A stretch of 5,039 bases of DNA from Candidatus Woykebacteria bacterium RIFCSPLOWO2_01_FULL_43_14 (GTDB lineage Bacteria > Patescibacteriota > Microgenomatia > Woykebacterales > 2-01-FULL-43-14), in contig MHDB01000036.1 in the NCBI GenBank assembly GCA_001816835.1, positions 1-5,039 on the forward strand. Direction: 5' to 3'. Under the pieces are notes generated by a model. The model was not told where the DNA came from and ran no database searches. It saw only the letters and a list, made by a program, of their open reading frames with translations. Both the position numbers and the translations under genes were made by a program. Each line of letters begins with the position of its first letter. Positions within the stretch are counted from its first letter, which is position 1. Below are positions 1 to 4,838 of this stretch, in pieces.

Positions 1-56
1 AGAAGGGAGCTTTGTAATACCTGTGTAGTTCTCCCCATTTTACCATAAGAGGTACC

Positions 57-779
57 ATGAATAATCTAGTTACAGTAAGGCACTCTGGCTTGCGTATAGA
101 TCTGGTAGCAGCAGATGTGTTCGGGATCTCTAGGTCTGCCTCTCAAAGACTCATTAGAGATTCGAAGATCCTCCTCAACGGAGAGCGCACATTCCCAGCA
201 CAAAAGGTCTGGATCGGCGACAAGATTCTCCTGGTAAACAACCAACCCGAACCTATACCCACATCTGACGGTGCGAAGATCCCCGAAAACAAGCTCACCT
301 GGGATCTCACACCTGAGGGGACCAACGGCATCCGTCCGATGAACCACGATCACATTGTGCTCATCGGCCACGCAACTTGCGAGTTGATGGATGGACGGCA
401 ACGGGTCGAGGACGCGCATGTTCTCTGGGGTGATGGCGTCCAGTTAGTCCAGGAAATAAAAACAGCGGGGAAGGCCGTCGTACCTAACGTTTACATTTGG
501 TGGGAGGGAAGGCTTCTCCATTTCCCCACTGTCCAGATGAGATGGGAAGTACTCTGCCAACTGCAAGAGACTAGTGTGATCCGGCTGCGGGTTTTCAAAA
601 GTTCATACCAGGGGAAGCCCAGGTATAACTTCCGTATTCGTCCTCCTGTTGCGGGCAAAGCAGCGGATGGACGCTTCACCCTAACTTTAGGCACGCCGGA
701 AGAAGACCTATGTGAACCCATCCATAGCTTTGAAACCCCACGGGGAAAGCTACTAGGATGGGGTAAACTCGGGTCATAG
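57..779 (+). CDS. S4-domain protein with orphan C-terminal region (240 aa)
   Basis: A likely RNA-binding protein of unknown specific function. Residues about 12-60 match the S4 fold pattern: an LRIDLVAADVFGISRS start, then SQRLIRDSKILLNG, then KVWIGDKILLV. This resembles the N-terminal RNA-binding module of RluD-type pseudouridine synthases, ribosomal protein S4 and YlmH-like proteins. No pseudouridine synthase or other known catalytic domain follows. Residues 70-240 are unrecognised, soluble in character, rich in Trp, Arg and Pro (VYIWWEGRLLHFP near 145-157, RYNFRIRPP near 189-197), with no signal peptide or membrane segment. The start is the ATG with a GAGG four bases upstream (49-52), which is rather close. 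Its promoter lies outside the window or within the first 56 bases and is not visible. It reads co-directionally with the gene at 1286 but is separated from it by about 500 bases and a strong promoter, so they are probably not one operon. The S4 call is solid by pattern; the function is not known. Confidence 0.85.
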   Translation: MNNLVTVRHSGLRIDLVAADVFGISRSASQRLIRDSKILLNGERTFPAQKVWIGDKILLVNNQPEPIPTSDGAKIPENKLTWDLTPEGTNGIRPMNHDHIVLIGHATCELMDGRQRVEDAHVLWGDGVQLVQEIKTAGKAVVPNVYIWWEGRLLHFPTVQMRWEVLCQLQETSVIRLRVFKSSYQGKPRYNFRIRPPVAGKAADGRFTLTLGTPEEDLCEPIHSFETPRGKLLGWGKLGS

Positions 780-821
780 AAAAGGATAAGCAAGCGATGT
801 TTCTTTGAAATAAGGAGCCAA

Positions 822-877
822 GGGTGACGTGAAAGAGACACCCAGGCGGGGACGCGGCGATCAAAAGTCGTCCCCGC
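822..877. repeat. Two tandem GC-rich hairpins after the S4-domain gene
   Basis: Two inverted repeats lie close together. The first is GGGTG (822-826) with CACCC (839-843). The second is a perfect 9-bp GC-rich stem, GCGGGGACG (846-854) with CGTCCCCGC (869-877), with a 14-base loop. Neither is followed by a T-run, so they are not canonical intrinsic terminators on either strand. They begin about 40 bases after the stop at 779. They could be a 3'-UTR stabilising structure, a factor-dependent termination region, or part of a small RNA. Confidence 0.6.
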
Positions 878-879
878 TA

Positions 880-930
880 CTCACTTAAGTAAACCATCTC
901 GAAGTGTACTTGCTGATTTATTTAAGTGAG
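880..930. repeat. Long 14-bp inverted repeat, structured 3' region
   Basis: CTCACTTAAGTAAA (880-893) pairs with TTTATTTAAGTGAG (917-930) through 14 positions with only one G-T wobble (889/921), around a 23-base spacer. It starts two bases after the preceding GC-rich hairpin, so 822-930 is nearly continuous secondary structure. The sequence after 930 is A-rich, not T-rich, which argues against a forward intrinsic terminator. A site for a dimeric DNA-binding protein is an alternative, though the arms are long for that. Confidence 0.6.
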
Positions 931-977
931 GAAAATAACGAGACGAGTACTGATCCAATTTTGGTAACCTATAGCAG

Positions 978-1006
978 TTGACAGATGGATCAAAATCTGC
1001 TATAAT
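978..1006 (+). promoter_or_regulatory. Consensus sigma-70 promoter with extended -10
   Basis: The -35 TTGACA (978-983) and -10 TATAAT (1001-1006) are both perfect, with an optimal 17-base spacer. TGC directly before the -10 adds an extended -10 element. Transcription should start near 1013. An 8-bp inverted repeat, TATAGCAG (970-977) and CTGCTATA (997-1004), brackets the -35 and overlaps the -10, a position typical of a repressor operator, although part of the right arm is the -10 itself. So strong a promoter implies either a stable RNA or a tightly controlled mRNA. The first good downstream gene starts at 1286. Confidence 0.9.
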
Positions 1007-1012
1007 ACAAAA

Positions 1013-1206
1013 ATTAGCGTGACCAGGTCTGTGGGATAGTGTTTTTTAGGGAAACTTAAACGCCACCATCTTGCAGACCTAAAAGTCTGTAGGAGAACCT
1101 TGATAACTACAAATTAATTTTAGCCCCTTTCTTTTAAAACTACTGGTCAGTCCTTAAGAGAGGCTTATGGCTTTTCTTATGGGCTGGACTAGTAGTAATG
1201 CTTTTT
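1013..1206 (+). ncRNA. Candidate structured leader RNA (riboswitch-like) or small RNA
   Basis: The region from the predicted start to the T-run at 1202-1206 holds no long ORF but much complementarity. A 7-bp closing stem, TGACCAG (1020-1026) with CTGGTCA (1143-1149), would enclose a junction of about 130 nt. Inside are GTCTG (1027-1031) with CAGAC (1074-1078) and TGTAG (1088-1092) with CTACA (1107-1111). CAGAC at 1074-1078 can alternatively pair with GTCTG at 1085-1089, forming a local hairpin with a six-base loop. The 3' strand of the closing stem is also the 5' strand of the terminator-like hairpin at 1139-1196, so the two folds exclude each other, as in riboswitches and attenuators. I do not recognise a known class: TPP, SAM, FMN, lysine, cobalamin, 6S and SRP signatures are not evident. 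A free-standing RNA of about 190 nt is the alternative. Confidence 0.45.
1139..1206 (+). terminator. Terminator-like long hairpin with T-run in leader
   Basis: ACTACT (1139-1144) pairs with AGTAGT (1191-1196). After a 4-base bulge, AGTCC (1149-1153) pairs with GGACT (1186-1190). Inside, TAAGAGAGGC (1155-1164) pairs with GCTTTTCTTA (1170-1179) including two G-U pairs, around a TTATG loop. TTTTT follows at 1202-1206. The five bases between stem and T-run make it an imperfect intrinsic terminator. It ends 80 bases before the ATG at 1286, where it could attenuate transcription into that gene. Confidence 0.45.
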
Positions 1207-1268
1207 CAGACCCTACCAACCCATTAGACCGCTGTCGGATCCTAAGGGATCGTGATTCGATGGTGTGA
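1167..1268 (+). CDS. Possible 33-aa leader peptide ORF
   Basis: This is an ATG-started ORF of 33 codons, beginning MAFLMGWTSS and ending RDRDSMV, that stops 17 bases before the ATG of the next gene. A purine-rich AAGAGAGG (1156-1163) sits just upstream of its start. It lies inside the terminator-like hairpin, so its translation would change leader folding, as in ribosome-mediated attenuation. The peptide has no run of identical regulatory codons, no recognised domain, and is short enough to occur by chance. Its position is the main argument for it. Confidence 0.22.
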   Translation: MAFLMGWTSSNAFSDPTNPLDRCRILRDRDSMV

Positions 1269-1274
1269 AAAGAA

Positions 1275-1281
1275 AGGAGAT
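1275..1281 (+). promoter_or_regulatory. Ribosome binding site deciding the 1286 start
   Basis: AGGAGAT (1275-1281) contains an AGGAG core ending six bases before the ATG at 1286. The frame is also open from a GTG at 1265, but this site would lie inside that longer reading frame and nothing comparable precedes the GTG. ATG 1286 is therefore preferred. Confidence 0.85.
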
Positions 1282-1285
1282 CCCA

Positions 1286-2470
1286 ATGGCCAAGCAGAAT
1301 GGCAAGGTCCAAACCCCAACCGCACCGCAACCCACACCGGACCTTCGCACTCTCAAGCTCACCGTCCTCCGGCTCCAAAACGCAAACCTGGAGGCCTGGA
1401 AAGGTGTGATGAGCGCCGGCACACCCATGATCGCTTCATCCCCGACGCGCACGGTGGTCGACATCAGGCGCACGGACGAGGCGTACATCGAGGAGCTGGA
1501 AATGCTCCAGGCTGCTCTCGAGACCGAGGGTACTTGGTTGGCAACCGAGGCCGCGCAGACCAACGAGCTCAAGGCGGCATTGGCCCTGAACCAGCTGGCT
1601 CGCAACATTGTGCTCGCTCCCCTCATCAAGGCAGAGAAGGCGCAGATCACGGGCAGCGGCCGCTTCGGCAGCGTGAAGCAGCTGGACACCGGGTTCCGAC
1701 TTCTCAGGGACATCCCAGTGGACGTCGCCGACGAGGTCATCGATTTCCTCGACAACCTCGGGGAGGCGAACTACTTCCTCGACGGTCGTCAGGGACGAGA
1801 TGCGCGGAAACCCCGACCCTGCGTCCGGACCCGACCCTGGATCCAGCTCGGGCCAGTCAACACCCAAGTCTACGGTTACTCCAGTAGCAACACCATGGGT
1901 GGGTACGTGGAGGAACTGGAAAACCACCCCTTGCGTTCGGTGACCCTCTGGGTCAACCCAAATGCCAAGAGGGACGGCAACCAGCCGATCACCGTGGAGG
2001 TCGAGGGCGTACGCAAGTACGAACTTGAGTTCCCATGGCGACGCTACACGGTCCACATCGCCCCAGTGTGGCAACCCAAGGGGGGCGAGCAGATCGTTCC
2101 TCAGGGCAGACTACACTTCCACCAGCGTGGTCACATCTGGGTGGAGTGGTACGACCACGCCTCTCACGAGGCAGCGGGTACGTACGAGTACGAGCTCCGC
2201 AAGGCGGTGGAGCAGTACGGCAAGTATATGGCTCGTCGGGAGGACGTGAGCCGGATCGCCCCAGCCCTGGTCGAGGGTGAGGAAGAGGAAACGGAGAAGG
2301 TCGTTCCGCCAGATCCCATCCGCCACTACCGCTGCACTAAATGCGGTCACCAGGTCGAAAGCGCCAGGGCGCTCCGAAAGGTGAACCGTGATGAGGTGTG
2401 TCAGTGCGGAGAGAAGGGGGTTTTCACAGAGGTTCCCCCTGAGCCCAGCGCCGAGTTGGTCACCGCCTGA
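1286..2470 (+). CDS. Orphan protein with C-terminal zinc ribbon (394 aa)
   Basis: I do not recognise the main body. Residues 1-20 are a Gln/Thr/Pro-rich tail. Residues about 60-120 look strongly helical (YIEELEMLQAALETEGTW). Residues about 190-320 are aromatic and strand-rich (TLWVNPNAKRDG, HIWVEWYDH), followed by a helical AGTYEYELRKAVEQYGKY segment. An acidic linker (EGEEEETE, about 330-337) leads to a zinc ribbon with Cys350, Cys353, Cys372 and Cys374 (CxxC-X18-CxC). That ribbon shares CG, LRKVNR and its inner spacing with the ribbon of the 107-residue protein at 4371-4694. No signal peptide or membrane segment is seen, so it is probably cytoplasmic. Codons are GC-rich (39 G+C in the 60 bases 1621-1680), unlike the surrounding intergenic DNA. 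The gene is transcribed from the promoter at 978-1006 through a structured leader and is convergent with the RNase gene. A nucleic-acid or ribosome-associated role is inference from the ribbon only. Confidence 0.85.
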   Translation: MAKQNGKVQTPTAPQPTPDLRTLKLTVLRLQNANLEAWKGVMSAGTPMIASSPTRTVVDIRRTDEAYIEELEMLQAALETEGTWLATEAAQTNELKAALALNQLARNIVLAPLIKAEKAQITGSGRFGSVKQLDTGFRLLRDIPVDVADEVIDFLDNLGEANYFLDGRQGRDARKPRPCVRTRPWIQLGPVNTQVYGYSSSNTMGGYVEELENHPLRSVTLWVNPNAKRDGNQPITVEVEGVRKYELEFPWRRYTVHIAPVWQPKGGEQIVPQGRLHFHQRGHIWVEWYDHASHEAAGTYEYELRKAVEQYGKYMARREDVSRIAPALVEGEEEETEKVVPPDPIRHYRCTKCGHQVESARALRKVNRDEVCQCGEKGVFTEVPPEPSAELVTA

Positions 2471-2655
2471 TCAGTTCGGAAAATCACGGCTCTTGGGAGA
2501 GAGAGACCGTTCAGAGTAGTTAGTTCTTCGCAAGAAGGACTGGGGATTTTCAGTGCGCAAGCATTGGGGATTGACTACAAGCCACTCGAGTTCCACTCGA
2601 CTGGTGCCCCTCTCCCTTAAGATTCTCACTTAAGAGTGGAAGTTTTAAGAGAACA
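2471..2655. other. Intergenic region with serial small hairpins
   Basis: No convincing gene is present. Several local inverted repeats occur in series: ACGGCTCT (2486-2493) with AGAG-A-CCGT (2502-2510), TTCTT/AAGAA around CGC (2524-2536), TCGAGT/ACTCGA around TCC (2586-2600, extendable to 2581-2605), and two copies of the self-complementary CTTAAG (2616-2621 and 2629-2634). TGGGGATT also occurs twice as a direct repeat (2541-2548, 2565-2572). The stretch lies between two convergent genes and before a strong terminator, so it would be the 3' UTR of the 1286-2470 transcript. Confidence 0.5.
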
Positions 2656-2685
2656 AAAAAACCCAATCTTTTGATTGGGTTTTTT
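2656..2685. terminator. Bidirectional intrinsic terminator between convergent genes
   Basis: A perfect 13-bp stem, AAAAAACCCAATC (2656-2668) with GATTGGGTTTTTT (2673-2685), encloses a TTTT loop. It carries a T-run on the + strand and, by symmetry, on the - strand. It lies about 185 bases after the stop at 2470 and about 74 bases beyond the stop of the RNase gene, so it can serve both transcripts. Confidence 0.92.
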
Positions 2686-2718
2686 GTTTGCTTAGAATCA
2701 GTATTTTAGGCACAAAGA

Positions 2719-2753
2719 AACCAGCCTTCAGGTTTACTACCCTTAAGCTGGTT
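2719..2753 (-). terminator. Second hairpin just after the RNase stop codon
   Basis: AACCAGC (2719-2725) pairs with GCTGGTT (2747-2753), with two further A-T pairs across a one-base bulge. Read on the - strand it starts five bases after the TGA and is followed by TCTTTG, a weak T-rich tract. It may be an auxiliary terminator or a 3'-end stabiliser ahead of the main terminator. Confidence 0.5.
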
Positions 2754-2758
2754 AAAAA

Positions 2759-4156
2759 TCAATCAAACTCAATCTCCTCTCCTTTTACAGGGATATGGAT
2801 TTTCCAAGAACCTAATTGTGCAAGTGCCTGAGCAAGTCTAAATTTTGCGGACTCAGATCCATGGGTCAAAACCACATGCTTAGGCTTAACCCGCGTTACA
2901 AAGCCACACAATTCTGGTTGGTCAGAATGTGCTGAAAGATTAACTCTCTCAACCTCACAATTGACTGTAATTTGCTCACGACCACCATCCGGAGTACGTA
3001 AAGATAACACTGATCCCCTTTCAGTCGAAAGAAGAAGATCACCGGTTGACTCTTCTGCCTGATAGCCAGTAGCGCAAACTATATTAAGTGGGGAATCTGC
3101 CATGTTACGAAGATGTCCCCTTGAAGGACCAAAATCAAACATTCCAGAGGTAGCTGCTACAACACAAGACTCACTATCATTCGCTAATCTTTCTCGTTCT
3201 TCCTCACCAATAAAAGTAACGCCTTCAAACATTTTCTCCTTAAGGCCTTTTTCCATCATTCCTGGCGCAAAAGGGTTGTCAGTAATATTCTGCCAACGTA
3301 ATTCACTAAAGTGGCTGAAATAAATATCTGTAACCCCCCAAGCAAGACCCCCATCAGCGTAAACCGGGATATTAGGAATAAGCTCAGCTTTTTTAAGATC
3401 CAGGATTATCTGAATAACTTCCTGAAGCCTGCCTAAAGCAAAAACTCCAAAAACTACCTTACCATGTCTGGCGGTTGCTCTATTGATAAGTTCGGCAATT
3501 CGAAGTCGAGAAAGCATACGTGATTGGTGGGTTCTTCCCCCATATGTGCTGTCAAGTACCATTACGTCTATACCACTTTGGTCAAACTCAGCTCCTGCAA
3601 TAAGTCTCTGATCAGCAGTTGAAAAGTTACCTGTATGAAGAATCCTGAATCCGTTAGATGTAGCAAAAAACGGCATCCCAGCACCAAGTATGTGACCAGC
3701 ACGATAGAGTGACATTGTTACCTGGGGTGACAAATCTACTGTATCGCGAAACCTCATAGGAACATAACGATCTTCAAGAACTTCAGCTATGGCTTCTCTG
3801 CTGTAAGCTAGACCAAGATTTCCCCTCTTACGGTTGATGTTTGATGAGTCAATAAGCATTAACCTAGCTAAATCTCGGGTAGCTTTTGTACCGTAGATTG
3901 TAAAGTTCGGTTCGAAAAACCGTCCTCCAACCATGTCGGCAAGTAATGGCAAAGAGCCAATGTGGTCTAAATGCGCATGAGTAACAACCAAGTATTGTAT
4001 TAACCTTTTTAGTTCAGGAGTATATGGGACGCTTGGGCCGCTACGTCCAACACCAAGTCCAAAATCAATTCCGATTGAGGTACCATCACCAAACTCAAGA
4101 ATATTAAACTGAGGACCTATATCGTCTCCGTCAGCAATGATTAGCTTTACGCTCAT
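2759..4156 (-). CDS. Beta-CASP metallo-beta-lactamase RNase-like protein (465 aa)
   Basis: A member of the MBL-fold/beta-CASP group (COG1236/YSH1-type, related to CPSF73 and RNase J), cytoplasmic enzymes that cut or trim RNA using two zinc ions. MBL motif 1 is the Asp in GIDFG (Asp31), motif 2 is H60-A-H62-L-D64-H65, and motif 3 is H155 in AGHILGA. Motif 4, normally TGD, reads HTGNFS with Asn177 (codon 3626-3628), losing the usual bridging Asp. The beta-CASP part has LDSTYG (201-206; motif A acid Asp202), FALGRLQE (239-246), TSGMFDFGPS (336-345), CATGYQAEEST (361-371), NLSAH with motif C His410, and the final LTHGS with His432. Length is normal for the family. The start is supported by GGGGAG at 4167-4172 and GGAGG at 4171-4175. 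Its codons are AT-rich (20 G+C in 3361-3420), unlike its neighbours. It lies downstream of and co-directional with 4371-4694, with a 214-base gap. The family call is firm; whether it is catalytically active is uncertain because of Asn177. Confidence 0.95.
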   Translation of the reverse strand: MSVKLIIADGDDIGPQFNILEFGDGTSIGIDFGLGVGRSGPSVPYTPELKRLIQYLVVTHAHLDHIGSLPLLADMVGGRFFEPNFTIYGTKATRDLARLMLIDSSNINRKRGNLGLAYSREAIAEVLEDRYVPMRFRDTVDLSPQVTMSLYRAGHILGAGMPFFATSNGFRILHTGNFSTADQRLIAGAEFDQSGIDVMVLDSTYGGRTHQSRMLSRLRIAELINRATARHGKVVFGVFALGRLQEVIQIILDLKKAELIPNIPVYADGGLAWGVTDIYFSHFSELRWQNITDNPFAPGMMEKGLKEKMFEGVTFIGEEERERLANDSESCVVAATSGMFDFGPSRGHLRNMADSPLNIVCATGYQAEESTGDLLLSTERGSVLSLRTPDGGREQITVNCEVERVNLSAHSDQPELCGFVTRVKPKHVVLTHGSESAKFRLAQALAQLGSWKIHIPVKGEEIEFD

Positions 4157-4181
4157 TTTCGCTCAACTCCCCTCCTTCCAC

Positions 4182-4210
4182 TTTATTTGGTTTGAGCTCT
4201 GGAACGTCAA
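4182..4210 (-). promoter_or_regulatory. Possible weak promoter for the RNase gene
   Basis: On the - strand, TTGACG (4210-4205) is followed after 17 bases by AATAAA (4187-4182), giving a predicted start near 4175, almost at the ribosome binding site. The -10 matches consensus at only four of six positions. Other AT-rich -10-like boxes (for example TAAAAT in 4260-4265) exist in the gap, so the true promoter is not settled. Read-through from the upstream gene is also possible. Confidence 0.3.
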
Positions 4211-4323
4211 AGTTTTTTAAGATACTGTTTTTAATGTACACCTTAAATAGGCCTGTGGCATTTTACTAGATACTTCTCCCTAAAGCAAATTTAGCAAAAT
4301 CTACAGTAGAATACTACTAAAGA
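4211..4323. other. AT-rich gap between the two minus-strand genes
   Basis: No gene is seen here. The sequence is AT-rich with a small AGTAG/CTACT hairpin (4305-4309, 4314-4318). It separates the RNase gene from the 107-residue gene and may contain the RNase promoter. Confidence 0.4.
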
Positions 4324-4376
4324 GAGTAGGAGGTGAGAGCAACCCCCTACGAGAATTTTATTAAGTCTCACTACTC
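4324..4376 (-). terminator. Alternative hairpins over the stop of the 107-aa gene
   Basis: GAGTAG (4324-4329) and TGAGA (4334-4338) pair with TCTCA (4366-4370) and CTACTC (4371-4376), a stem that includes the TAG stop. A competing compact stem uses GTAGG (4326-4330) with CCTAC (4346-4350) plus GGT (4332-4334) with ACC (4342-4344), interrupted by one mismatch. On the - strand the compact hairpin is followed by TCTCTTT, a weak T-rich tract. The first fold would melt when ribosomes reach the stop codon, freeing the second, so a translation-sensitive 3' end is conceivable. Confidence 0.4.
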
Positions 4377-4694
4377 TTCCATGAAATTGCCCACTACCTT
4401 GCATTCTGGGCACAGTGTCTCACGGTTCACCTTACGGAGGCTAACCGTGGTACGAAGCTCATACCCACAGCTGCAAACGTATCGGTAGTGCCAGGACTCT
4501 TGGTGGTCCCGGTTCTTGGCCTCACTGGGTTGAGTCTGTGTGAGGGTTCCCCCAGAAGCCTTCCGCTTTCTTGGATTACGGTGATGAGGATCAATTCCAC
4601 TAGCCAATAGCCCAGCGTTGCGCTTGTTGAAATAGGGTTGGTTTTTGTTGTGCTGACGTGTTTTCGCCTTATTGGTTTTCGCTTTATCGGCCAT
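4371..4694 (-). CDS. Small basic protein with C-terminal zinc ribbon (107 aa)
   Basis: A probable nucleic-acid-binding protein of unknown function. The first 45 residues hold 13 Lys/Arg and only two acidic residues, with an HNKNQPYFNKRNAG stretch (15-28) and HHRNPRKRK (37-45), reminiscent of the basic tails of small ribosomal proteins. Residues 46-67 are a polar linker. Residues 69-107 form a zinc ribbon with Cys74, Cys76, Cys95 and Cys98 (CxC-X18-CxxC). It aligns with the C-terminus of the 394-residue protein: HYR, CG and LRKVNR are shared, and 14 bases (4420-4433) are identical to the complement of 2378-2391. The ATG is preceded by GGGAG (4700-4704) at five bases spacing. The gene has its own strong promoter and a leader of about 100 bases. 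It is upstream of and co-directional with the RNase gene. A ribosome- or RNA-associated role is inference from composition. Confidence 0.85.
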   Translation of the reverse strand: MADKAKTNKAKTRQHNKNQPYFNKRNAGLLASGIDPHHRNPRKRKASGGTLTQTQPSEAKNRDHQESWHYRYVCSCGYELRTTVSLRKVNRETLCPECKVVGNFMEE

Positions 4695-4797
4695 TGAGTC
4701 TCCCTTTCAGATTTAATCTCTGATATAGCTCTCATCTACTAAGTAAAGTCGAGATAAAGAGACAATTGTACTCGACACACACGATCTCCATTTCTAG
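4695..4797 (-). promoter_or_regulatory. Leader of the 107-aa gene with two small hairpins
   Basis: From the predicted start near 4797 the leader carries GTCGAG/CTCGAC (4771-4776 and 4748-4753), a 6-bp stem around 17 bases. Closer to the gene is TCAGA/TCTGA (4719-4723 and 4707-4711), which ends about three bases upstream of the GGGA ribosome binding site. The second hairpin could influence ribosome access. No known riboswitch class is recognised. Confidence 0.4.
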
Positions 4798-4803
4798 GGC
4801 AGA

Positions 4804-4832
4804 AGTATAGCAGAGAGTAGTCTAAATGTCAA
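4804..4832 (-). promoter_or_regulatory. Strong sigma-70 promoter for the 107-aa gene
   Basis: On the - strand, a perfect TTGACA (4832-4827) lies 17 bases from TATACT (4809-4804), which has one mismatch to the -10 consensus and TGC before it as an extended -10. TATAGG abuts the -35 upstream (4838-4833) and CTGCTATA (4813-4806) covers the extended -10. This mirrors the promoter at 978-1006, including an identical 13-base gap between -35 and CTGCTATA. Confidence 0.85.
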
Positions 4833-4838
4833 CCTATA

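Noticed and set aside
66..419. Minus-strand 117-codon frame opposite the S4-domain gene
   Set aside because: It lies wholly within a gene with a clear domain, has no ribosome binding site, and its protein is not domain-like.
1084..1111. Resemblance of GGAGAACCT in the leader to a B12 box, suggesting a cobalamin riboswitch
   Set aside because: The other conserved cobalamin elements and their order are absent, and the match is only a few bases.
1265..1285. GTG start at 1265 adding seven residues
   Set aside because: The strong AGGAG site at 1275-1279 would fall inside the coding sequence; ATG 1286 is ideally spaced from it.
1213..2074. Long minus-strand frames (1213-1755, 1436-2074) and the + frame 1252-1887 over the 394-aa gene
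   Set aside because: GC-rich coding DNA commonly leaves long shadow frames. The chosen frame has the best ribosome binding site and ends in a zinc ribbon conserved in a neighbour.
2553..2633. GTG frame of 26 codons after a GGGGA stretch
   Set aside because: It is short, has no recognisable content, and overlaps hairpins in a 3' region; it is compatible with chance.
4427..4735. Minus-strand 102-codon frame overlapping the 107-aa gene
   Set aside because: It is an out-of-frame shadow: the 107-aa frame has the ribosome binding site at 4700-4704 and the zinc ribbon.
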